From assembly GCA_963576725.1 (NCBI GenBank), contig OY755246.1, forward strand, positions 72,719,467 to 72,783,466: 64,000 nucleotides of DNA, given 5' to 3'. Shown piece after piece: positions 25,701 through 36,487 of this stretch (positions within the stretch are counted from its first letter, which is position 1; each line of letters starts with the position of its first letter). The position numbers were made by a program, and so were the translations under genes. Below the pieces are notes generated by a model. That model was not told the origin of the DNA. It saw nothing but the letters and a program-made list of their open reading frames with translations, and did no database searches. The DNA comes from Azorinus chamasolen. Lineage: Eukaryota > Mollusca > Bivalvia > Cardiida > Solecurtidae.

Positions 25701-26344
25701 TTACACAAAGCTTGTCTGGAGCATTTCTCCTATACCTTACCAGCTACGGAATCCAAATTTGGTTTGTGAGTTCATCTTGGGATGGGGGAGAGTCATGTAC
25801 CATTTTCAGATCACTGACCTTGACCTTGACCTTTGACCTCAATTTTACAGTCCGGAGCATATCTCCTTTATCTTACCAGATACAAAAAGCTTGTCCAGAG
25901 CATATCTCCTATACCTTAAACGTTGACAATCAACCCAGGGTCCTTTTCAACGTTGAGAATGACTTAGGGTCCTTTTTAACTAAGTTTTGACGCTTGGCTC
26001 TTTTCTTAGCTATCATAATCGTCAAAGGTTCTGTTTCTAATGTTAAGAACTCACTCCTGTGTCATTTTTAACAGCATCAAAATTTCATGTTACACCTGCA
26101 TTACATTGTATTGTTTTTCCACCAAAATGCATTTCGGTGTCAAACACTTTGGGGGCATTTGTCACCCGTGACGACCCTCTTGTTTAATAAGATATTCACT
26201 TCATTTTTTAAAAAAAATAGTATCACCTTAATATGGAAATCAAGATCTGAAGCACAGATTAGAAAATGTCAACACTTATAAGGCATGTTGAATCAGAGAA
26301 AGTTTGCAAGTGGGCGTATTATGTACCGTATGCGGTACTCTTGT
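22776..26344 (+). repeat. ATACGCCCACC-type HINE, copy 2 (fifth nest level)
   Basis: The 5' end is nearly identical to copy 1: ATACGCCCACCTAATAAAGG, then (GTTC)n. It has about eight TTTGTCCGCTGTTTT core units, an ATTATGCCCCC element at 24359-26183, and the same 3' end (GTGGGCGTATTATGTACCG, GCGGTACTCTTGTTT). Confidence 0.85.
24359..26183 (+). repeat. ATTATGCCCCC-type HINE rich in nuclear-receptor half-sites
   Basis: The 5' end is ATTATGCCCCCAAAGC, then GGCTTTGGCGGCATA, followed by a (GTGTGGGTGG)n-like tract (24409-24500). The core is about nine units of roughly 145-170 bp with GCTTGTCCGGAGCATATCTC, CCAAATTTGGTGTGTGAGTT and TGTGACCTTGACCTTGACC. The 3' end is CTTTGGGGGCATTTG, a GTCACCCGTGAC hairpin and CCTCTTGTTT. 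Long open frames through it (for example 25352-25990) are artefacts of a repeat unit that happens to stay open. Confidence 0.8.
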
Positions 26345-26920
26345 TTATAATTGTAGACCCAAGTCATCCACTGCATCTCTAGTATAAATTTCACGGAAAA
26401 CAGCCATCGAGATAAAATGTAAATCACATCACATTTTCTTGAACTTCTCGTCTTTTGGTAATTTAAATAATCCTATTTAGTCTCTGTTGGATTAGGAGCT
26501 ACACCCATAGGCAGGGATACGCCCATAGGCAGCACAAATTGCCATTTTAGCACTCAAAACGAAGCAGAAGTTCATTACGTGCGATTCTTTTCTATACGAT
26601 ATCTAGTTCGACATTTATAGCGAATGTCACAAGTGACGTCATCACAAGGGAGATAAGCGAACGACCAAAATCAGCCAGTGCTTACTTATCGGTGATATAT
26701 GACACCTGCTATGTGCGGTATGACTGTATTTTTTTGTGTTTTCGAAACTTCGTCGTAAAAGGTACCCATTTGTCAAATATTTACGAAAAAGTGTCCTACC
26801 TGTTTACTTGACCTTTAAAATGACAATAATATTTTATCGGACAGCTGATTCAGCGGAAATTCTGCGTATTGACACTAGCAGTAGGAATAAGTTCAAGCGG
26901 GACTGGCTAGAAACTGAAAA
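26345..26920. other. flank upstream of the decayed hAT-like gene
   Basis: Includes the right copy (26630-26820) of the inverted block with TGACGTCA. It ends 100 bp before the putative start codon at 26921, so it could be a promoter relic. Confidence 0.4.
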
Positions 26921-28307
26921 ATGACAGCGTGTCCTCGTGCATCTTTGAAGTTGTCATTGACAGAAAACAGCGAAGTGTTGTGTGTGCGACAAATTGATTA
27001 CATACTGCAAAGAGGGAAGCTTGCTATTGTAGAACATAGTTCTTCATCTGACACACACAAGGAAAATGTGATTAAAACCAACAGAAAGTAAGTTACCGCG
27101 CTACGTAACCGGTGGACAATCTGAAGATGACAGAAACTATGGTATTCACCCAATTTTCAAAAACGTATCAAAGCCAAAAGAATGTGAAACACCTGTTCCT
27201 GTAGTATTACTTGAAGACAGAACAGCAAATGCACAGGTAGGAGCAAAAAAGTGTTTAAAATATGTTGATTGATTTTCAATGAATAACTAACCAGCAGCTG
27301 GTTCCTGAATTTTATGAGAAGGTGCATGTCAACTATTAGTAAAATATTTCAATGACAGTGATGACAGGAAATAAATTACAATAAGAAAAATAAAAAAAGC
27401 AATAACAGTAGAAGATTCATGTTGGCACTTTTTCCAGACTTTAAATCATACTGAGCCAGAGTATTCCATCCATGAACCCGAGGGCCATATTTTCTCTATT
27501 TTTCTCTACATTTATGCAACATTTTGCCATACTTAAGATCTATCTGTTTATAATTGCATCATCATGTGCACGGAAATTTGTTATTTTATGCTGGAATTTC
27601 TGGTTACTTCAAAAAGACTGGAGAATATTGCAAGAGCATTCTTTTGTACTTCACTATTTTTTTTATGAATATTCATATCAGAAATAAAGACATCATGAAG
27701 TATAATTAGATTAATTTATATTATGCCACATGAATACAATAATTTTTGGCAATGGCAGAGACTTAAGGATTATTATTTTTTGTATATGATTTTATTTATA
27801 AGCAAATAGAGCAGATCCAAATCAGACTGCTCCTACAGGCCTTCTCAGTTTGCAAAGGAGTATTTATAGAGTGAAGGGTTAAAAACTAGTTCATGAGCAG
27901 AAGTTGAAACATCAAACTGAGGTTTGTCTTGTACAAACAGTTGCATATTAGTAATTCCTTTCACTCTTCTTTTTTCAGGCAATAGTTCTTGGTGTCATTG
28001 CTGAGAGGAATCTACCTCTGTCCATGGTACAGGTCTTGATTGACTTAGCCAAAGAACTTGCGAAGGACATCAAAGCTTTACAGTACCTGAGTATGGTTTG
28101 CACTTCAGCCTCATAAACTTGGTGAAACCTGACTAGGAAAACAGTAGAGAAGCTGAAGAAAACACCAGTTTTGCTAAACCTTGATCAAGCAACAATAACA
28201 AACACATACATTTTGTACCAACAGTTATTTGTAATTACTTTGATGGGAAAGAAGGAAAAGTTGTGCTAGACCAGTTGGCCTCAACAGAAGTTGTGAAAGT
28301 GGATTAA
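26921..28307 (+). pseudogene. decayed intron-bearing hAT-like transposase-related gene (5' part)
   Basis: The first exon starts at ATG 26921 (MTACPRASLKLSLTENSEVL). One extra base near 27073 shifts it into a frame reading SKLPRYVTGGQSEDDRNYGI and ending ANAQ before a GTAGGA donor at 27237. After a 742-bp intron with a clean TTCTTTTTTCAG acceptor, a second exon begins at 27979 (AIVLGVIAERNLPLSMVQV). Two stops interrupt it near 28112-28125. Coding then resumes (TVEKLKKTPVLLNLDQAT), and a last frame change gives NYFDGKEGKVVLDQLASTEV up to a stop at 28305. I recall this arrangement from multicopy hAT-type (DUF4371-like) proteins, where NLDxAT carries the first catalytic aspartate. The C-terminal catalytic and dimerisation parts are missing. 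It lies inside the transposon 19804-28604 and may be its former transposase. Confidence 0.55.
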
Positions 28308-30921
28308 CATTATGAAGTTATGTTTTTGTCTTCAACACCAGCTCTAGTAATAAAATGGTATTTAGTACAGTGCAGTTGTTTTTTTTGGGTGTGTTTTTAA
28401 GTTTTAAATTTTGAACCAGGATAGCTCAGGGAGAGCTTTCCAATTGACCTTTAAAACCCTATTTTTCATTTTCGGTCAGGGGCTTCGTCCCCTGTGACCC
28501 CCACCAGGGCTTTGCCCCTGGACCCCATTGGGGGCCTAAAGCGGCCCCCAAACCCCGCGCCGAAATATTTCCTCCCCTCAGGTCTTAGGTCAATCACACC
28601 CCTGGTCATATTATTTATGGCCCCGGGGTCAAAATTGGCCCGCCCCAGGGGTGGGCAGTTTTCAATAGAAACAAATAGTGAAATCTTTGAAAATCTTCTT
28701 CTCTGAAACTGGAAGGCTCTCAGCTTTCATATTTGGCACATAGCATCATGTTCAGGTCCTCTACAAAAGTTATATAAATAATGGCCCCGGGGTCAAAATT
28801 GGCCCCGCCCCAGGGGTGGGCAGTTTTCAATAGAAACAAATAGTGAAATCTTTGAAAATCTTTTCCTCTGAAACTGGAAGGTTCTCAGCTTTCATATTTG
28901 GCACAGAGCATCATGTTCAGGTCCTCTACAAAAGTTATATAAAGTATGGCCCCGGGGTCAAAATTGGCCCCGCCCCAGGGGTGGGCAGTTTTCAATAGAA
29001 TCATATAGTGCAAACTTTGAAAATCTTCTCCTCTGAAACTGGAAGGTTCTCAGCTTTCATATTTGGCACGTAGCATCATGTTCAGGTCCTCTACATAAGT
29101 TATATTATTTATGGCCCCGGGGTCAAAATTGGCCCGCCCCAGGGGTGGGCAGTTTTCAATAGAAACAAATAGTGAAATCTTTGAAAATCTTCTCTGAAAC
29201 TGGAAGGCTCTTAGCTTTCATATTTGGCACATAGCATCATGTTCAGGGCCTCTACAAAATTTATATAAATAATGGCCCCGGGGTCAAAATTGGCCCCGCC
29301 CCAGGGATGGGCAGTTTTCAATAGAAACAAATAGTGAAATCTTTGAAAATCTTCTCCTCTGAAACTGGAAGGTTCTCAGCTTTCATATTTGGCACAGAGC
29401 ATCATGTTCAGGTCCTCTACAAAAGTTATATAAATTATGGCCCTGGGGTCAAAATTGGCCCTGCCCCAGGGGTGGGCAGTTTTCAATAGAATCATATAGT
29501 GCAAACTTTGAAAATCTTCTTCTCTGAAACTGGAAGGTTAATCTCAGCTTTCATATTTGGCTCATAGCATCATGTTCAGGTCCCCTACAAGTTTTTCTAA
29601 ATTATTCCCCTAGGGTCAAAATTGGCCCGCCCCAGGGCCGGCTAGTTTTCTATAGAAACATATAGTGAAAACTTTGAAAATCTTCTCCTCTGATTGTCTG
29701 GTGAGCGCTTCAGGGCCATTCTGGCCCTCTTGTTCATAGTCTTATATCTCCCTAACCACTGTAGCTATTTGCATGGAATTGCATATACATATTAAATACC
29801 GTCCATACTTTCATTACGTACCCGACCCATGCTGCCCACAAGCCCAAGGTCAAGGTCAAATGACTTAGGAATTTTACGTGCACTTGGTTGTCACAGTTTT
29901 TTCATCGTCTAATATCTCACTAACCGCTATAGCTATTGCCATGGAATTGCATATACACATTCAACACCATCCATACTTATCATTACGCACCCGGCCCATG
30001 GTGCCCGCAAGCCCAAGGTCAAGGTCAAATGACTAAGGAATTTTAAGTGCAGTTTGTTGTCACAGTTTTTAGCTCACCAGAGCACTTTTGTGCTCAGGGT
30101 GAGCTTTTGTGATCGCCTGATGTCGGTCGTCCGTCGTCGTCCGTCGTCAACAATTTGAACCTTTAAAAATCTTCTCCTCTGAATCTACAGGGTTCTCAGC
30201 TTTCATCTTTGGTACATAGCATCATCTGTAGGTCCCCTACAAAAGTTATATAAATTATGCCCCTAGAGTCAAAATTGGCCCCGCCCCAGGGGTGCCTTAT
30301 TTTCTATTGAAATATATAGTAAAACTTTGAAAATCTTCTCTGAAACTGGAAGGTTCTCAGCTTTCATATTTGGCACATAACATCATGTTCAGGTCCTCTA
30401 CAAAAGTTATATAAATTATGCCCCTGGGGTCAAAATTGGCTACACCCCAGGGTGGCCAGTTTTCTAGCAAACTTGAAGCTGACTGCACTTTTAAGCATCT
30501 TATCTTTACTCATAAAGGCCATCATGTCAAGCAGTAGAGAGGGGAGACTGACCAGTTCCAGTGTTTATGCAAGTTTTACCCTTAGTCTGATCAGTAGAGT
30601 AGAAGTTGTGTTTAGCCAAATAAATAACAAACACTCATTTTAGATTGAGAAAACTAAGTGGATAATTCTCAAAATGCTCTTTGCATATCTATGTCCTGCA
30701 TTAAGCTCTCAGATATCAATATAGAGTCTTATCAGTATATCTTTTGTGAAGTTCAGCTGAATACAAGTCAAGTGTTCTATGCTGTAGCATTCTTTATTAT
30801 AGTTGTCTGCTTCAGAATTGTTGTCTGCTTGTCTAAGATTGTTCGCATTGTTTTTTAATACATGTCAATCTTACAATTAACTCTCTTGTACAAAACGATT
30901 ATGAAGTACATTGTACAATAT

Positions 30922-30981
30922 TGGATTCTGATCTGACACATATGTAACTTGAAGTTACATATGCATCAGATCAGAATCCAA
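30922..30981. repeat. 60-bp near-perfect palindrome
   Basis: TTGGATTCTGATCTGACACA meets its inverse (ATGCATCAGATCAGAATCCA) around a central ACTTGAAGT. It would form a stable hairpin in DNA or RNA. Half of a related palindrome survives at 38256-38285. Confidence 0.8.
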
Positions 30982-31264
30982 ACTGTGCTAGGTCTCCCTT
31001 TGCACTTTTGATAACAACTGGATTGCCTCCCTTCTGGGTAGACAACTGATATTTTAGATCTGGCCTATTGCACAGACAATTAACCCTTTACTCCATAATT
31101 ATGCATTTCTACACCATTGCAAACAGAGTAGACCCAGATTAGATGGCTCATTTAGTAGCCATATGATCAGTCTGCTCTGTTTACTTATGATATTATATAG
31201 TGCAAATTGCATTAAATTATTTCCATTTTGTGTACAATATACAATGTATTTATAATATGTTCAC

Positions 31265-31506
31265 TTAACCCTTTCCATCATATAAATTCCTTTTCATGCA
31301 TTTGCAAGCAGAGCAGACCCAGATCAGGTGGCTCCTTTAGCAGCTGTCTGATTAGGGCCTACTCTGTTTGTTAATGGAATTTGAAAGATGTTTTTCATTA
31401 CTTTCTAAAATGGCTACACTTTCTATTTTTCATTATAACTGTTTTGTCCATGAATATTCAGTAGGTATTGAAATTTTGAATAAACATCGAACAGGGGAAG
31501 GGTTAA
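31265..31506. mobile_element. 242-bp TTAA MITE with internal hairpin
   Basis: Begins TTAACCCTTTCC and ends GGGGAAGGGTTAA. A TTAA duplication with a CCCTTTCC-like terminal repeat is typical of piggyBac-type elements (Kolobok also uses TTAA). The middle carries the GCAAGCAGAGCAGACCC hairpin unit (31302-31371). A partial relative begins TTAACCCTTTACTCC at 31080. Confidence 0.65.
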
Positions 31507-32442
31507 AAATAAGTTAAGATATGAATAATAATATGAACTCATGTAGAAGGTATAATGAAAATATCTGAAATTTTGAACATAAGTACAGATTAATTTATTC
31601 TTTCTGAAATTCAACCATTTTGCCCAGGGAGATGCTATACATACTTTTTTATATGACCTTCTTTAGATTTACATTGTTATATGTTTACATTTACATTTTT
31701 CTTTAATTTCTATTCACTTGAGGTCCTCTGCAAATGCTATATAAAGTATGCCCTTGGGGTCAAAATTGGCACACCTCAGGGCCGGCTAGTTTTCTATAGA
31801 AACATAATAGTGAAAACTTTGAAAATCTTCTCCTCTGATTGTCTGGTGAGCGATGTCAGGGCCATTCTGGCCCTCTTGTTTCATCATCTTATATTTCACT
31901 AGCCGCTGAAGCTATTGGCATGGAATTGCATATACACATTCAACACCATCCATATGTTCATTATGCACCCGGCCCATGCTGCCCGCAAGGTCAAGGTCAA
32001 ATGACTTAGGAATACAGCTGGTCAAGCACCCACATGGGGGCATCACTGTGTTTTACAGACACAATTTTCTAGTTTCATCGTCATATACCTCCCTAACCAC
32101 TGTAGCCATTGGCATGGAATTGCATATACACATTAAATACCATCTATACTTTTATTGCACACCTATCCCATGCTGCCCGCAAGCCCAAGGTCAAGGTCAA
32201 ATTACTTGGAAATTTTATGTGCACTTGATTGTCATAGTTTTTTCGTCTTATATATCATTAACCACTATAGCTATTGGCATGGAACTGCATATACATACTA
32301 GTATTAAACACATCCATACTTTTATTAAGCACCCAGCCCATGCTGCCAGCAGGCCTAAGGTCAAGGTCAAGTGACTTAGGAATTTTACGTGCAGCTCAGC
32401 AAACACCAACACGGGGGCATCTTACAGACACAATTTTCTAGT

Positions 32443-32674
32443 TTACAGATGCCATTTGGTTTACAAATATTAAGGATATGAATAGCAGTTGATTGCTTAA
32501 TGCAAGACCCCATGTTTGAACACTACCTGTCAGACCTTTGTCAGATGGCTCTGACAGGACCCATCTGATATGCTTTTACACTATTTGCAAATGCATATAT
32601 AAATGTGTCCCTATAAGCTAAAGGGCTAAAGACTGACGATTTTGAGTGACTGTTTAAGAGAGATTTTACTGCAG
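32443..32674. other. short intron stretch before M1AP exon 2, with hairpin remnant
   Basis: After the end of the outer HINE there is a diverged hairpin unit (about 32525-32595, CCTTTGTCAGATGGCTCTGA) and then the polypyrimidine stretch and acceptor TTTTACTGCAG of the next exon. Confidence 0.5.
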
Positions 32675-32794
32675 GTAGAGACCATCCAGAGTTACAACCC
32701 ACTTCTCTACCAGTCCAACCTGCACAGCAGCTTGAAGAACATGGGCAAGAAGACCCAGACACCAAGGCAGCATAAAAGGTCATTGGAGGAGAAT
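32675..32794 (+). CDS. M1AP: M1AP internal exon (40 codons)
   Basis: Acceptor AGATTTTACTGCAG and donor GTAGGT bound a 120-bp open exon, phase 0 to phase 0, with clearly higher GC than its surroundings. It reads VETIQSYNPLLYQSNLHSSL then KNMGKKTQTPRQHKRSLEEN. In vertebrate M1AP, as I recall it, the LLVK..ELMLP region is followed by an acidic linker and then a YNPL..QS.LYS.L segment, which is what these two exons give in order. An alternative donor four bases later (GTAG then GTGTAT) would change the phase and is less consistent with the next exon. A minus-strand frame over the same place (32541-32816) is a shadow. Confidence 0.72.
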
Positions 32795-33175
32795 GTAGGT
32801 GTATTGGTTGGTGCACAGTAAAACTCTACTTACCGGTATATGTTCATTAACCCTTTACCTGATAGAGAGCTTAACTGGTTTAATTGAATTGCTTTTGAAT
32901 TGCTTTCCATCTCATCAACCACATTACTTTTGAAATACAATTATTACTGCTTTCTCTGCCAAAAAACAACAACAAACTAGAACTATCACTAAAGGTGATG
33001 AATTAAATACACCTGCATGCAGCCTTCATTGCAAATTCAGGGTCTGATAAGGCAATACCACTACCAATGTTACAAGTCCAAATTACTTAAAATACTCAAA
33101 GTTCAAGGGGAGATAATTCTACAATGCCTGGCAGTAAACACCTGAAGATTGCATCTTGAGCATCTACTATTTGTG
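32795..33175. other. intron start, repeat fragments only
   Basis: Contains TTAACCCTTTACCTG (an orphan MITE end near 32848). From about 33060 there is a unit with ATTACTTAAAATACTCAAAG and GGGGAGATAATT that recurs at 34735-34855, on the other side of the HINE at 33176-34674. Confidence 0.5.
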
Positions 33176-34674
33176 TTTTAGCTCACTTGGCACAAAGTGC
33201 CAAGTTGAGCTATTGTGATCACCCTGTGTCTGTTGTCTTGCGTGGTCCACAATTTTTTCAAATGGCCATTTGGAGGATTTCAACTAAATTTCACAGAAAT
33301 GTACCTTGGGTGGTCCTCTATCAAGTTTGATCAAATCATAACCCCCGGGCTAAAAATGGCCCCGCCCTGTGGCTTATCAGTTGTTTTGGTAAAAATCTTT
33401 AAAAATCTTCTTCTCTGAAACCATATACACCAGAACTTAGATATTTAGTATGAAGCATCACCTAATAGACCTCTACCAAGTTTGTTCAAATTATGACTCC
33501 AGCGCCAAAAATGGCCCCACCACAGGGCTTATCAGGTTTTTTATAAATCTTTAAAAATCTTCTTCTCTGACACCACTAACCCGAGAGCTTTGATATTTGG
33601 TATGTAGCATCATCTATTGGTCCTCTTCCAAGTTTCTTAAAATTATGCCCCCGTGCCAAATCTTGCCCTGCCCCATGGCTTATCAGTTTTACATAGACTA
33701 ATATAGGAAAACCTTTAAAAAATCTTCTGCTTTCAAACCCCATACCCTAGAGCTTAGATATTTGGTATGAAGCATCACCTAATAGACCTCTACCAAGTTT
33801 GTTAAAATTATTGTTCAAAGAATTTGATTCCATGCAGAACTCTGCCACGGCAACAAATGTCAAAAAAGAATGAGTTTTAAAAATCTTCTTGTCAAAAACT
33901 GTAAGGCCTAGGGCTACTAAATTTGGTATGTAGAATCATCTAGTAGACCTCTACATAGATTGTTCAAATTTTGTCCCTGGGGTCAAAATTGGCCCAACCC
34001 CGGGGGTCACAAGTTTTACGTTAGATTTTATAGTAAAAAGTTTAAAAATCTTCTCATCCGAAGCTTAGAACTGTGATATAAAATATGTCCCTGGGGTTGA
34101 ACTCGGCCACGCCCTGGGGGTCACAATGTAGTAAAAACTTTAAAAATCTTCTTGTCAGAAACTGAAAGTCTTAGAGCTGTGATGTTTGGTATGTAGCATC
34201 ATCTAGTAAACATTTACCAAGATTGTTCAAATTAAGCCCCTAGGATAAAAATTGGCTCTGCCCTTGGGGTCACAAATTTTACTGAATACTTTAAAAATCG
34301 TGTTGTCAAATTCCGTAAGTTCTAGAGCTACCAAATTTGGTATGTTACTAAGCATCATCTGATGGACCTGTACTAAGATAACTTGAAATTTGCCCCTGGG
34401 GTCAAATTGGCTCTGCCCAGGGGGTCAAAAGTTTTCAAAAGCCTTTTGTCTGCGACCCATAGGCTTGGATCTGTGATATTTGTTTTGTAGTATTATCTAC
34501 TAGACCTCCTCAAAGATTATTCAAATTTTGCCCCTGCCCATTGGGTTGTCAGTTTACATAGGGTTATGTAGTGAAATCTTCAAACATCTTCTTTGAAATT
34601 AATATGGTCAGAGCTTTGATATAGAAAACATAGCAAACCAGGTGAGCCATACAGAGCCATTATGGCCCTCTTGT
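33176..34674 (+). repeat. AGCTCACTTGGCAC-type HINE, complete
   Basis: The stem-loop AGCTCACTTGGCACAAAGTG faces CCAAGTTGAGCT. About nine loosely conserved core units follow (TTTAAAAATCTTCT, TTTGGTATGTAGCATCATCT, CCAAGTTTGTTCAAATTATG). The 3' end is CAGGTGAGCC, an AGCCATTATGGC-type hairpin and CCTCTTGTTT. The flanking repeat unit (33060-33175 and 34735-34855) shows that it split a tandem repeat. It is the intact reference for the fragments at 104-258, 2288-2363 and 5455-5760. Confidence 0.8.
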
Positions 34675-35595
34675 TTATGTATGGCAAGTATCAATTCAAC
34701 TTTCAAATCAAGGAGGAGATCGTGACATGTACCATCTAACCATGTTTCATGCCAAAATTACAAAAAATACTCAAAGTTCCAGGGGAGATAATTAAGGATT
34801 GCCTGGCCAAAATACATGAAAATTTGCTCTTGCACTTCGACTATTTGTGGTTATTATGTATACCAAATATAAAGTTAATAACTTTCCTTCGGGCGAGACT
34901 ATAAACCGAGGTCCGGTGTATCAGTGCTTTACATTAGGCATCTAAAAGAACCAGAGAAACTCAGTTGATAATAAGAGAGGGCATTGCGCCCGGGTTTCAA
35001 ATTGAATGAGGAGTTTATGACACCAACTACCCATGTACAGACTGACCGATTTGCCAATGGGTTGATTCCAGTATACCCCCTCAGATTTTGCAGGGGTATA
35101 ATAATGTTCCAAAATTAAGGTTGTAATTAGATAAAATGCCCTGTCGCTATTAACAACTGTAATCAAGATACAAGAATTTTTTTTTAGAGTCGGTTATGTA
35201 AAACGTAATATATTAGCTTTATAGCTATTTTCCGACAAACACAGCATGTAACAATTAATCAGTAAATAAAAGAACAACACATATATCACATGCTGAACAT
35301 TTGAAGAATATTTACAATACAGTTTCAAGATTTCAAGTAGAATTTTTTTACTGAAAAATTGTACTACAGGAAATTTTGTTTCATGAAAAATTGTAGTATA
35401 GGAAAAATCTAAGATCTACCAATAGTACCTAGAGGTTAGAATAAGAAAAAACCCTCATTTCAGAAGTCTTTATGTCTGAACAATAAGATGATATCCAACA
35501 AACAGAACAGAGGCTGTAAGAGACAGACAGGAGGAACTAGCCCTGAACTGGAGACTAATTTGACTGATACACCACTGTATGACAGGTACTTAGTT
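34675..35595. other. no gene seen
   Basis: Apart from the repeat unit at 34735-34855, I see only AT-rich sequence. The frame at 34942-35166 (minus) has no recognisable feature. Confidence 0.4.
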
Positions 35596-36487
35596 TTTTA
35601 TACGCCGGTTGGAAAAACGGGACGTATTATGGAATGGCGCTGTCTGTCTGTCCGTCTGTCTTTAACATCTCTAACTCAAGTTCCGCTTGGTGGATCCTTC
35701 CCAAATTTAACCACAATGTTTATCTGGACATGCTACAGTAGCATGCCCAGTCCTGGTACGTATATCTAAGGTCAAGGTCACACAGTTGGACTTAGAATTT
35801 GTGTTGTTTAGCAAAAATGTTAACCTGTCTGTCTGTCTGTGAAATCTCTAACTCAGGTTCTGCTTGGTGGATCCTTCTCAAATTGCACCACAATGTTTAT
35901 CTGGACATGCTACAGTAGCATGCCATGGGTGTTTCCCGATACGTTTATCTAAGGTCAAGGTCGCACAATTGGACTTAGAATTTGCGTGTAGCATTTGCAT
36001 TAAGCAAAAATGTTAACCTCAATTTATGTGGAACACATGTTTGTAAGTCTACTTATTTACCATTTGCGATAAAGCTTTGAAACTTAAAACACTTGTTCAC
36101 CATCACAAACTTTATCTGTAAACAAGAGTACATAACTCTGTCCAACATTTTGACATAATTATGGCCCTTTTTAACTTGGAATTTTTGGTTAAGGTTTTGG
36201 TTAAAGTCCGCTTATTTACATAACCCTTTGAGATAAATCTTTGAAACTTGGAACACTTGTTCACCATCAGAAGCTTTATCTGTAGGCAAGAGTTAATAAA
36301 TCTGTCAAGCATTTAGACAGAATTATGGCCCTTTTTAATTTAGAATTTTTGGTTAATTTGTTTTGTTAAAGTACGCCTATTTACAACTCTTTGAGATAAA
36401 CCCTTGAAACTTGGTCATACAGTTGGACTTAGTTTATGTTGAACAAGACCTCGGACAGGCGTATATTGTGCCCACTGGCACTCTTGT
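35596..36487 (+). repeat. ATACGCCGG-type HINE
   Basis: The 5' end is TATACGCCGGTTGG, then AACGGGACGTATTATGG and a GTCTGTCC tract. Core text includes TTCTGCTTGGTGGATCCTTC and CTACAGTAGCATGCC. The 3' end is ACAGGCGTATATTG, a GTGCCCACTGGCAC hairpin and TCTTGTC. Confidence 0.75.

Larger units (their letters stand above)
19804..28604. mobile_element. 8.8-kb hAT-like DNA transposon
   Basis: The ends are CAGGGGTGTGA (19804-19814) and its exact inverse (28594-28604). The flanks GTTATA (19798-19803) and GTCATA (28605-28610) form a 6-bp duplication with one mismatch. The related unit at about 29098-29115 (CATAAGTTATATTATTTATG) is the empty site. CAGGG ends and the internal gene at 26921-28307 suggest a hAT-related element. 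The usual hAT duplication is 8 bp, so the superfamily is not certain. Inside lie hairpin units, an ATACGCCCACC HINE (22776-26344) and a GC-rich right subterminal part (28480-28560) with GGGGCTTCGTCCCC-type repeats. Confidence 0.75.
19279..29733 (+). repeat. third-level AGCTCACC-type HINE, split by a hAT-like transposon
   Basis: The 5' portion (19279-19803) has the stem-loop and core units. After the transposon the core resumes at 28605 and ends with GGTGAGCG, the GGGCCATTCTGGCCC hairpin and TCTTGTT at 29733. The core here is long, about nine units of CTTTGAAAATCTTCT..GGTCAAAATTGGCCC. Confidence 0.85.
30067..31880 (+). repeat. AGCTCACC-type HINE with internal insert
   Basis: The 5' end and first units run 30067-30474 and the last unit and 3' end (GGTGAGCGATGTC, GGGCCATTCTGGCCC, TCTTGTT) run about 31716-31880. 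Between them is an insert of about 1.2 kb that shares 30475-30910 with the insert at 37634-38375. The right junction is not clean, so at least one core unit was lost. Confidence 0.7.
18819..32073 (+). repeat. second-level ATGCCCCC-type HINE with two nested AGCTCACC elements
   Basis: Starts TTTTTATGCCCCCTTTGACG at about 18819 and ends GGGGGCATCACTG..TTTTCTAGTTT at about 32073. Its own pieces are 18819-19278, 29734-30066 and 31881-32073. The two gaps hold AGCTCACC elements. Near 18905-19030 an extra stretch of about 125 bp carries a facing pair (GAACAAAGGATC/GATCTTTTGTTC-like), possibly another small insert. Confidence 0.75.
17745..32442 (+). repeat. outermost ATGCCCCC-type HINE of a six-level nest
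   Basis: The 5' end (T-run, ATGCCCCCGTGACG, CAGGGGGCAT, GTCCGTCTGTCC) runs 17745-17877, is cut by a complete sister element (17878-18540) and continues 18541-18818. It is cut again by a second sister (18819-32073) and ends 32074-32442 with ACGGGGGCATC..ACAGACACAATTTTCTAGTTT. The core has AAGGTCAAGGTCAAATGACTT and TCCCTAACCACTGTAGCTAT in each unit. Both internal joins restore the consensus CACAGTTTTTTCAT..CTTATATC core. Confidence 0.8.

Noticed and set aside
24385..25990. Long + strand open frames (up to 212 codons) with repeated YHFQVTVTLTLTFDL-type segments
   Set aside because: They run through the tandem core of a HINE. The periodic protein is only the translated repeat unit, the frame changes between units, and no start, splice or domain evidence exists.
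32541..32816. 91-codon minus-strand frame
   Set aside because: It overlaps the M1AP exon on the + strand, which has splice sites on both sides and recognisable protein. The minus frame is a shadow.
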